NCBI GenBank assembly: GCA_035535495.1
Contig: DATLQA010000171.1
Coordinates: 1 to 5,864, forward strand
DNA: 5,864 nucleotides
Source: DASUZB01 sp035535495
GTDB taxonomy: Bacteria; Actinomycetota; CALGFH01
Direction of reading: 5' to 3'
Shown in pieces: positions 1 to 4,462 of this stretch (positions are counted from its first letter, which is position 1; each line of letters begins with the position of its first letter). Position numbers and translations under genes: made by a program. The notes under the pieces are model-generated. The model saw only the letters and a program-made list of their open reading frames with translations. It searched no databases and was not told the origin of the DNA.

Positions 1-161
1 AGCTGCGCGACGCCGGCGTGGACGTCACCTTCCACCACTACTCCGGGACCACCCACGCGTTCTTCAACGACGACCGGCCGGAGGTCTACCACGCCGAGGC
101 GGCCGACCGCTCCTGGCGGCGGACGCTCGAGTTCCTCCGCGACCGGCTGGGCGGCGGCTGA
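1..161 (+). CDS. Dienelactone hydrolase family protein, C-terminal end (partial)
   Basis: The 5' end lies outside the window; the frame starts at base 3 and gives the last 52 residues before a TGA stop at 159-161. The stretch HHYSGTTHAFFNDDRPEVYH followed by an AEAA...SWRRTLEFLRDRL helix is the characteristic C-terminus of dienelactone hydrolase (carboxymethylenebutenolidase-like alpha/beta hydrolases). The His of TTHAF (codon at 54-56) is the expected catalytic His of the Cys-Asp-His triad; the Cys and Asp are upstream of the window and cannot be checked. Family members hydrolyse lactones or esters in the cytoplasm, but the substrate cannot be inferred from the tail alone. The stop overlaps the start of the next small gene (TGATG), which suggests co-translation. 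Confidence 0.88.
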   Translation, partial: LRDAGVDVTFHHYSGTTHAFFNDDRPEVYHAEAADRSWRRTLEFLRDRLGGG

Positions 162-313
162 TGGGCGACCGCTTCGACCCTGGCAGCTTCTGGCGCAACC
201 TGCGCCAGTCCGACGCCGGCGCCGCCCGCACCGCGCTGCGGGCGGTGACGAACCTGACCAGGCGGCTCCGCGGGCGGCCGTGCTGCGGCCACCCGGGCGA
301 GCCCGGCTGCTGA
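161..313 (+). CDS. Small 50-residue protein with C-terminal CCGHPGEPGC motif
   Basis: ATG at 161 shares its A with the TGA of the upstream hydrolase gene (TGATG), the usual arrangement for translational coupling, and no strong independent ribosome binding site is visible. The product is 50 residues: MGDRFDPGSFWRNLRQSD at the N-terminus, a basic helical middle (TALRAVTNLTRRLRGRP), then the terminus CCGHPGEPGC just before TGA at 311-313. Three cysteines and a histidine in the last ten residues could bind a metal or undergo redox chemistry; that is inference. I recall small actinobacterial proteins with a similar CCGxxGxPGC ending but no established function for them. The compositional order, the coupling and the non-random C-terminus argue that it is a real gene rather than chance. 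It is short enough to be skipped by gene callers. Confidence 0.72.
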   Translation: MGDRFDPGSFWRNLRQSDAGAARTALRAVTNLTRRLRGRPCCGHPGEPGC

Positions 314-326
314 CAGGGCGCCCCTG
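314..326 (+). terminator. Short hairpin after the small ORF, possible weak terminator
   Basis: CAGGG (314-318) and CCCTG (322-326) form a 5-bp stem with a 3-nt loop immediately after the TGA. There is no T-run, so this is at best a weak or T-less terminator of the type seen in high-GC bacteria. The rest of 327-388 is GC-rich non-coding sequence without a recognisable signal. Confidence 0.3.
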
Positions 327-388
327 GCGGCGCCGGTCGGCGGCCCCACGACCATCCGCATTGAGGCGCCGCGCCCGTCCCCTTCCGG

Positions 389-394
389 TATGCT
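389..394 (+). promoter_or_regulatory. Candidate -10 box (TATGCT) for the riboswitch transcript
   Basis: TATGCT fits the TAnnnT -10 consensus of high-GC bacteria. A start point 6-7 nt downstream (about 400-401) would place the 5' end of the RNA exactly at the first base pair of the riboswitch P1 helix, which is where one expects it. No good -35 is present at 16-18 bp; TTGAGG at 361-366 is 22 bp away, too far for a standard sigma-70 promoter. Confidence 0.5.
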
Positions 395-400
395 GGCGCG

Positions 401-511
401 CGAAGGGGAGTAGTCCATCGGGGCCAGTCGCCTCGCCGAGAACGCCGTCAGGACGGTGGGCGTTTCGTCCACCCGGTGCCTCACCCGCGTAACGGGCGGA
501 CGAGACCTTCG
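401..511 (+). promoter_or_regulatory. yybP-ykoY (Mn2+-sensing) riboswitch
   Basis: The sequence CGAAGGGGAGTAG (401-413) carries the hallmark L1 segment GGGGAGTAG of the yybP-ykoY family, and CGAGACCTTCG (501-511) carries the hallmark L3 segment GAGACC. The two ends close the P1 helix perfectly: CGAAGG (401-406) pairs with CCTTCG (506-511). Inside, GGTGGGCG (455-462) pairs with CGTCCACC (466-473), and CCCG (484-487) pairs with CGGG (493-496), giving the internal hairpins typical of this variable middle. The family is an established Mn2+ sensor in which L1 and L3 dock around the metal, and it usually turns on Mn2+ export genes when Mn2+ is high. Here it sits about 50 nt upstream of the ribosome binding site of a CaCA-family exchanger. 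A translational switch is plausible: GGGGCC (420-425), inside the aptamer, is complementary to GGCCCC (553-558), which overlaps the Shine-Dalgarno. That alternative pairing is my inference. Confidence 0.92.
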
Positions 512-549
512 AGCCGTTGGCGTCCAGCTCGACCGGACCCGACCGACCC

Positions 550-554
550 GGAGG
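550..554 (+). promoter_or_regulatory. Ribosome binding site GGAGG that fixes the TTG start at 560
   Basis: GGAGG lies 5 nt before TTG at 560-562. This fixes the start of the exchanger downstream of the riboswitch; the longer in-frame GTG at 476 falls inside the aptamer and has no ribosome binding site. GGCCCC (553-558) overlaps this site and can pair with GGGGCC at 420-425 of the riboswitch, and CCGG (533-536) can pair with CCGG (548-551). Either pairing could hide the site. Confidence 0.8.
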
Positions 555-559
555 CCCCC

Positions 560-1912
560 TTGGCAGTCGAGACCGAGCGGCACCGCCCCAGCGCCACGGG
601 CAGGCAGCTGCCGCTGGCGCTGGCGGTGCTCGCCAGCGTTCCGGGCAGCCTGCTCGGCCTGGCCGAGCTGTTCCATCTGGGCGCCCCGGAGCTGGCCCCA
701 CCGCTGCTCGCCCTGCTGTACGGCACGGCCGTCATCGGCGCGGCGTTCGTGCTCGCCTGGGCCGCCGAGGCGGCCCAGGTCGATGTCTCGGCGAGCCTGG
801 CGATCGGCGTCCTCGCCCTGATCGCCGTGCTCCCCGAGTACGCGGTCGGGTTCGTGTTCGCCTGGAAGGGCGGCAACGACGTCGAGCGGTTCGGCGCCGG
901 CTGCCAGGCGCCGGATGCCCCAGGAGCCTCCAACTGCGATCTGGTGCTGGCCAACATGACCGGGGCCAACCGGCTGCTGATCGGCATCGGCTGGTCGATG
1001 ATCGTGTTCATCGCCTACTGGCAATGGCGGCGCCGCGGGGAGCGGCACGAGGGCGTCAGGATGGAGCGCACCAAGTCGGTGGAGCTGGCCTTCCTGACGA
1101 TCGCCTGCGCCTACTGCCTGACGCTGCCGCTGAAGCGGACCGTGACGCTCATCGACACGGTCATCCTGGTCAGCATCTTCATCGCCTACACCCTGCGGAT
1201 CTCCCAGGCCCCCCAGACCGAGCCCGACCTGCTGGGTCCGTCGGCCTGGGTCGGCGGCCTCGGCAAGCGGGCGCGGCGGGTGACCGTGCTGGCGATGTTC
1301 GTCTTCGCCGGGGCGGTGATCCTGCTGGTCGCCGAGCATTTCGCCCAGTCCCTGGTCGACACGGGCGCGCAGCTCGGGGTGAGCGAGTTCCTGCTGGTCC
1401 AGTGGCTGGCGCCGCTCGCCTCGGAGGCGCCGGAGCTGCTGGTGGTCGCCCTGTACGCCTGGCGGCTGAAGACCGGCGAGGCGCTCACGGCGGTGGTGTC
1501 GTCGAAGATCAACCAGTGGACGCTGCTGGTGGGCACGCTGCCGCTGGTGTTCGCGATCGCCTCCGGCAGCCTGCACGGCCTGCCGGTGGAGACGGCGCAG
1601 CGGGAGGAGGTGCTGCTCACCGCCGCCCAGACGGTGTTCGCGGTGGCCATCCTGGTCAACCTGTGCATCTCGCTCCGTGAGGCGTTCGCCCTGTTCGGGC
1701 TGTTCTGGGCGCAGTTCATCCTGGGCGCGGTGGTGCCGCCGTCGCTCAAGGGCGTGGAGCTGCTGACGCTGTCGGCGGTCTACATCCTGATCGGGCTGTG
1801 GCTGCTCGCCCGCCACCGCGGCGACTTCCGCGACCGGTTCCGCGACGGCCTGCGCGTGCCCTACTCGGAGCTGGAGCCGGAGGCGACCGCGGAGACTCAG
1901 GCGACGAAGTAG
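560..1912 (+). CDS. CaCA-superfamily cation exchanger (Na+/Ca2+ exchanger type) under Mn2+ riboswitch control
   Basis: The 450-residue integral membrane protein starts at TTG 560, chosen for the GGAGG five bases upstream and because longer starts lie in the riboswitch. It has about 11-13 hydrophobic segments arranged as two halves, each carrying a degenerate alpha-repeat of the calcium/cation antiporter superfamily. Alpha-1 is around residues 80-145: LPEYAV with Glu93 takes the place of the usual SAPE-type acidic motif, followed by ANMTGANRLL at 131-140. Alpha-2 is around 278-330: LASEAPELLVVALYAW with Glu289 and Glu292, then SSKINQWTLLVGTLP. The paired acidic residues are the expected cation-binding positions. 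A hydrophilic loop (about 102-128) between the alpha-1 helices has two Cys (115, 126), and a basic loop lies at 156-171. Homologues of this subtype are often labelled sodium:proton or sodium:calcium exchanger. The Mn2+ riboswitch directly upstream argues for Mn2+ (or mixed Mn2+/Ca2+) export, which is inference. The 3' end overlaps the convergent antiporter gene by 16 bp. Confidence 0.9.
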   Translation: MAVETERHRPSATGRQLPLALAVLASVPGSLLGLAELFHLGAPELAPPLLALLYGTAVIGAAFVLAWAAEAAQVDVSASLAIGVLALIAVLPEYAVGFVFAWKGGNDVERFGAGCQAPDAPGASNCDLVLANMTGANRLLIGIGWSMIVFIAYWQWRRRGERHEGVRMERTKSVELAFLTIACAYCLTLPLKRTVTLIDTVILVSIFIAYTLRISQAPQTEPDLLGPSAWVGGLGKRARRVTVLAMFVFAGAVILLVAEHFAQSLVDTGAQLGVSEFLLVQWLAPLASEAPELLVVALYAWRLKTGEALTAVVSSKINQWTLLVGTLPLVFAIASGSLHGLPVETAQREEVLLTAAQTVFAVAILVNLCISLREAFALFGLFWAQFILGAVVPPSLKGVELLTLSAVYILIGLWLLARHRGDFRDRFRDGLRVPYSELEPEATAETQATK

Positions 1913-3042
1913 AAGGTCAACCCGAGCACCGCGTAGACGGCCAGGAGCTGGAGGCCCTCGAACCAGGTGGACTCGCCGTCCCTGGTGACCATGTCGGCCA
2001 TGATCGCGGCCAGGAAGATCGCGCCGACCTCGAAGCCGTTGAAGACCAGCGCCATCGGGAACGGCCCCACCGCAAACGACAGCAGCACCAGCACCGGCGC
2101 GGCGAACAAGGCGATCTGGGCGCTGGACCCGATGGCGATGTTGACCGACAGGTCCATCTTGTCGCGCATCGCGAAGTAGATCGCGACCCAGTGCTCGGCG
2201 GCGTTGCCGACGATCGCGACCACGATCACCCCGACGAAGAACGGCGACAGGCCGATGTCCTCGGCCGCCTCGCTGATCGACCCGACCAGGATCTCCGACA
2301 TCACCCCGACGGCCACCCCGGCGATCGCCAGCATCGTCACGGCCCGGCGGACCGACCACGGCTCGCCGACGTGGTCCTCCGCGGCGTGCTCGGGGTTGAA
2401 CAGGTCCCGGTGGGTGCGCAGCGAGAACAGCAGCCCACCCCCGTAGGAGGCCAGCAGGATCAGGCTGGCGCCGACCGACAGCGCCTCCAGCTCCCCCGGC
2501 AGCCTGACCGCCTTGGCGGTCGGCGAGGGCAGCCCGTCGCCGGCGACCAGCTCGAAGATCGCCGGCATCACCAGCACCACGGCGGCCAGCAGCAGCATCA
2601 GCGACTGGGCGCCGGCCGCGGTGCGGTCGAACCGCTGGCGCTCCCGCCTGATCCCCCCCACCAGCATGGCCGCGCCCATGACCAGCAGGATGTTGCCGAG
2701 GATCGAGCCCACCAGGGAGGCCTTGACGACCTCCTGGAGCCCGGCGCGCAGGGCGAAGATCCCGATGATGAGCTCGGGGGCGTTGCCGAAGGTGACGTTG
2801 AGGAAGCCACCGATGCCGGGACCGGACCGTGCCGACAGCTCCTCGGTGGCCCGGCCCATCAGCGCGGCCGTGGGGATCACCCCGAGCGCGGCCGCGAAGA
2901 AGATCAGGGTCGCCCCGGCGTGCAGCACCTCCAGCACGATCGCCACGGGGATGAACGGCGCCAGCAGGTACGGCCAGCCGTCCCCGCTCAACAGGAACCG
3001 CCGCAGGCCGGGTTTGGCCGCCGGGCGCGTCTCGGTGTCCAT
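1897..3042 (-). CDS. cax: CAX-type Ca2+/H+ antiporter
   Basis: This 381-residue, about 11-helix membrane protein belongs to the Ca2+/H+ antiporter (CAX, ChaA-like) family, which expels or sequesters Ca2+ in exchange for protons. Both diagnostic alpha-repeats are intact. Repeat 1 is GNAPELIIGIFALRAG (86-101, Glu90) followed by GSILGN (112-117). Repeat 2 is GNAAEHWVAIYFAMRD (279-294, Glu283) followed by GSSAQI (305-310). An acidic/hydrophilic stretch (about 209-229) separates the halves, as in the family, and the length is normal for a bacterial member. The ATG at 3042 is preceded by TAGGAG (3049-3054) at 6-nt spacing; that ribosome binding site overlaps the TAG stop of the upstream FIST gene, leaving only 9 nt between genes, so the two are almost certainly one operon with coupled translation. 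The gene ends convergently, overlapping the other exchanger by 16 bp. Metal preference beyond Ca2+ cannot be read from sequence. Confidence 0.94.
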   Translation of the reverse strand: MDTETRPAAKPGLRRFLLSGDGWPYLLAPFIPVAIVLEVLHAGATLIFFAAALGVIPTAALMGRATEELSARSGPGIGGFLNVTFGNAPELIIGIFALRAGLQEVVKASLVGSILGNILLVMGAAMLVGGIRRERQRFDRTAAGAQSLMLLLAAVVLVMPAIFELVAGDGLPSPTAKAVRLPGELEALSVGASLILLASYGGGLLFSLRTHRDLFNPEHAAEDHVGEPWSVRRAVTMLAIAGVAVGVMSEILVGSISEAAEDIGLSPFFVGVIVVAIVGNAAEHWVAIYFAMRDKMDLSVNIAIGSSAQIALFAAPVLVLLSFAVGPFPMALVFNGFEVGAIFLAAIMADMVTRDGESTWFEGLQLLAVYAVLGLTFYFVA

Positions 3043-3051
3043 CGGCGGCTC

Positions 3052-4224
3052 CTAGACCGGCTCGCGGGGTTCGCAGAAGACCGCCATGCTGGCGGTGAAG
3101 GTGTGGAGGAAGTTGCGGCCGCCGACCGGGCCGAGCTCGCCCTGGGCGAAGAACCCGGCCATGGGCGCCTCGCCGGTGGCCGCGGCGACGCGGACGGCGT
3201 CGTGGTCGGGCTCGCCGAAGAAGTGGCGGCCGCGCCCGTTGCAGGAGAACAGCAGCACCCCCCGCGCCTGCCAGCCGGCCACCGGCGCCAGCAGCAGCTC
3301 GAGGTCCTCGTGGGCGGAGGCCGCGTCGCGGACGTGGAACTGCAGGGTCTGGCCGACCTCGACGCTGTCGGCGACCGCGATCGAGCCGGTCTCCGGGTCG
3401 GCCCCCAGCAGGCCCCTGACCAGGAAGTCACCGCGGTCGAAGCTGGCCTTGTGCTCGTCGATGACCTGGCCCACCTGGAGGCCGCCGCCGCGGAGCAGCT
3501 CGTGCTCGCGGGGGTCGAGGGCGGCGAGCATCTGGCGCAGCCGGTCGACCGCCGGGCGCCCGCCCAGCTCGTGGACGACGTTGCCCTCGCCGCTGGTGAC
3601 GGCGAACGGCGCGCCGACGGGCCGGCAGCCCTGGCTGACCACCGCGCGGACCTCCACGGGGCCGACCAGGGCGACGCCGACGGCACCGCCGTCCAGCACC
3701 TTGGTGCCGCAGAGCAGCCGGTGCCTGCCCGGCTCCCCGGCGCCGGAGACCATCCCGCCGATCACCGGCAGGCCGGCCTGCTCCTGGTTGAGCCGCTCCA
3801 GGAAGCTGTCGGCCGGGAAGGTGAACGGGTCGGGCAGCAGCAGCACGCTGGCCCGCTCCTCGGTCGCGAGGGCGGGCCAGCCGGTGATCCCGTAGCCGTC
3901 GTCCAACGGGAGCACCTGGAGCGCGAAGGGCCGGACGTCGACGCCGGGCAGCGTGGCCGCCCAGACCGCCAGCCCGGGCGTCTCCTCCAGCTCGCGGCGG
4001 CCGCCGATCACGCCCTGGGCGGTGCAGCCGACGATCGCCGAGGTGCCGGTCCGCTCCGACAGGCTGAGGGCGATGCCGGGGGCGGCGTCGGCGTGCTCCA
4101 TCGAGAAGAAGCAGACGACCAGGTCGGGAGTGCCGCGGAGCTGCTTGAGCGCGGCGGGGATGGCTTCGTCGAGCGCCCGCTGGTGGTCGGAGGCGGTCGA
4201 GACGGCGGCGCCGAAGGTGAGCAT
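3052..4224 (-). CDS. FIST domain (FIST_N + FIST_C) sensory protein
   Basis: The 390-residue soluble protein has the two-part FIST architecture, a ligand-sensing module predicted for small-molecule or amino-acid binding in signal transduction. FIST_N (about residues 15-215) includes PDLVVCFFS (33-41), IVGCTAQGVIGG (64-75), LPVIGGMVSGAG (152-163) and SQGCRPVG (197-204). FIST_C (about 225-375) includes FLVRGLLGADPETGSIAVAD (267-286), LLFSCNGRGRHFFGEPDHDA (324-343) and AGFFAQGELGPVGGRNFLHT (356-375). Like many stand-alone FIST proteins it has no output domain (no kinase, GGDEF or methyl-accepting region), so it must act through a partner or by binding ligand itself. I chose the ATG at 4224 because residues MLTFGAAVST fit the usual FIST N-terminus; it has no Shine-Dalgarno, which is consistent with a leaderless mRNA. 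An in-frame ATG 10 codons upstream (4254) is the alternative. The stop is 9 nt from the antiporter start, which ties the protein to cation transport. Confidence 0.92.
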   Translation of the reverse strand: MLTFGAAVSTASDHQRALDEAIPAALKQLRGTPDLVVCFFSMEHADAAPGIALSLSERTGTSAIVGCTAQGVIGGRRELEETPGLAVWAATLPGVDVRPFALQVLPLDDGYGITGWPALATEERASVLLLPDPFTFPADSFLERLNQEQAGLPVIGGMVSGAGEPGRHRLLCGTKVLDGGAVGVALVGPVEVRAVVSQGCRPVGAPFAVTSGEGNVVHELGGRPAVDRLRQMLAALDPREHELLRGGGLQVGQVIDEHKASFDRGDFLVRGLLGADPETGSIAVADSVEVGQTLQFHVRDAASAHEDLELLLAPVAGWQARGVLLFSCNGRGRHFFGEPDHDAVRVAAATGEAPMAGFFAQGELGPVGGRNFLHTFTASMAVFCEPREPV

Positions 4225-4231
4225 GCGCCCA

Positions 4232-4237
4232 AGGCTA
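4232..4237 (-). promoter_or_regulatory. Candidate -10 (TAGCCT) for a leaderless FIST-cax transcript
   Basis: Read on the minus strand, TAGCCT fits TAnnnT and lies 7 nt before the ATG at 4224, so transcription would begin at or next to the start codon. That would explain the lack of a Shine-Dalgarno. The -35 region is poor. An alternative is TTTACA (4270-4275), a good -35 match, with AATACC (4245-4250) at a long 19-bp spacing. Confidence 0.35.
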
Positions 4238-4248
4238 CCCGTTCGGTA

Positions 4249-4277
4249 TTGCATTCGGGAAGACACCAGTGTAAACT
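4249..4277 (+). promoter_or_regulatory. Candidate promoter for the 33-residue membrane peptide
   Basis: TTGCAT (4249-4254) and TAAACT (4272-4277) are separated by 17 bp, matching the first three bases of the -35 consensus and four of six -10 bases. The start point would fall near 4284. The -10 lies in the middle of the inverted repeat at 4263-4289, as expected for a repressor-controlled promoter. Confidence 0.45.
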
Positions 4278-4289
4278 GTTTACTGGTGT
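4263..4289 (+). promoter_or_regulatory. Nested inverted repeat, probable operator between divergent genes
   Basis: The 27-bp element contains two overlapping dyads. The inner one is GTAAAC-T-GTTTAC (4271-4283), perfect 6-bp arms. The outer one is ACACCAGT (4263-4270) with ACTGGTGT (4282-4289), perfect 8-bp arms. Seen as half-sites, ACACCAGTGTAAAC faces ACACCAGTAAAC on the other strand; the arms differ only by an extra GT. It is an AT-rich island in very GC-rich DNA between the FIST start (4224) and the small ORF start (4324), and it covers the candidate -10 on the plus strand. The size and symmetry suit a dimeric helix-turn-helix repressor such as a TetR or GntR family member; no regulator gene is encoded in the window. 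Confidence 0.65.
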
Positions 4290-4323
4290 TGGAGACGAGT
4301 CGAGGCGAGGAAGGTGAACCGAG

Positions 4324-4425
4324 ATGGCGCTGGTGATCCTGATGGTCGCGCTGCTCCTGGTGGGGCCGCTCGCGATCAGGTTCGGGGCGGACAGCCGGGG
4401 CATCGACCGGCCCGCGCTCCGCTAG
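4324..4425 (+). CDS. 33-residue single-span membrane peptide
   Basis: ATG at 4324 follows AAGGTGA (4311-4317) at 6-nt spacing, a good match to the anti-Shine-Dalgarno. The product is one hydrophobic helix, MALVILMVALLLVGPLAIRF (residues 1-20), followed by a short polar tail, GADSRGIDRPALR, so the topology is probably N-out/C-in. I recall similar actinobacterial miniproteins with the pattern LVGPLAxxFGADSR; no function is established. It has its own candidate promoter and operator, is transcribed divergently from the FIST-cax operon, and ends 22 bp before the convergent M15 gene. The good ribosome binding site and the amphipathic switch at GADSR argue against a chance ORF, but its size means gene callers may omit it. 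Confidence 0.72.
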   Translation: MALVILMVALLLVGPLAIRFGADSRGIDRPALR

Positions 4426-4439
4426 ACGCGAACGACCCT

Positions 4440-4462
4440 GGCGCCGGCTATGCGCCGGCGCC
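4440..4462. terminator. Strong hairpin at convergent gene ends, probable bidirectional terminator
   Basis: GGCGCCGGC (4440-4448) and GCCGGCGCC (4454-4462) form a perfect 9-bp all-GC stem with a 5-nt loop (TATGC). It lies 14 bp after the stop of the small plus-strand ORF and overlaps the last codons and TAG stop (4448-4450) of the minus-strand M15 gene. No T-run follows on either strand, as is common for high-GC actinobacterial terminators. Confidence 0.55.

Noticed and set aside
361..366. TTGAGG as the -35 of the riboswitch promoter
   Set aside because: The spacing to TATGCT is 22 bp, beyond the normal 16-18 bp.
501..559. Intrinsic terminator as the riboswitch expression platform
   Set aside because: No stem followed by a T-run lies between the aptamer and the gene; the only T-rich spots are isolated pairs.
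86..2359. 757-codon open frame on the minus strand opposite the riboswitch and exchanger
   Set aside because: Its product is Arg/Gly/Asp/Gln-rich low-complexity sequence typical of a GC-rich antisense frame; it crosses the riboswitch and overlaps two real membrane-protein genes.
1798..4317. 839-codon open frame on the plus strand opposite the antiporter and FIST genes
   Set aside because: It has a compositional shadow (His/Arg/Asp/Gln-rich) with no domain; the minus strand there encodes clear CAX and FIST motifs.
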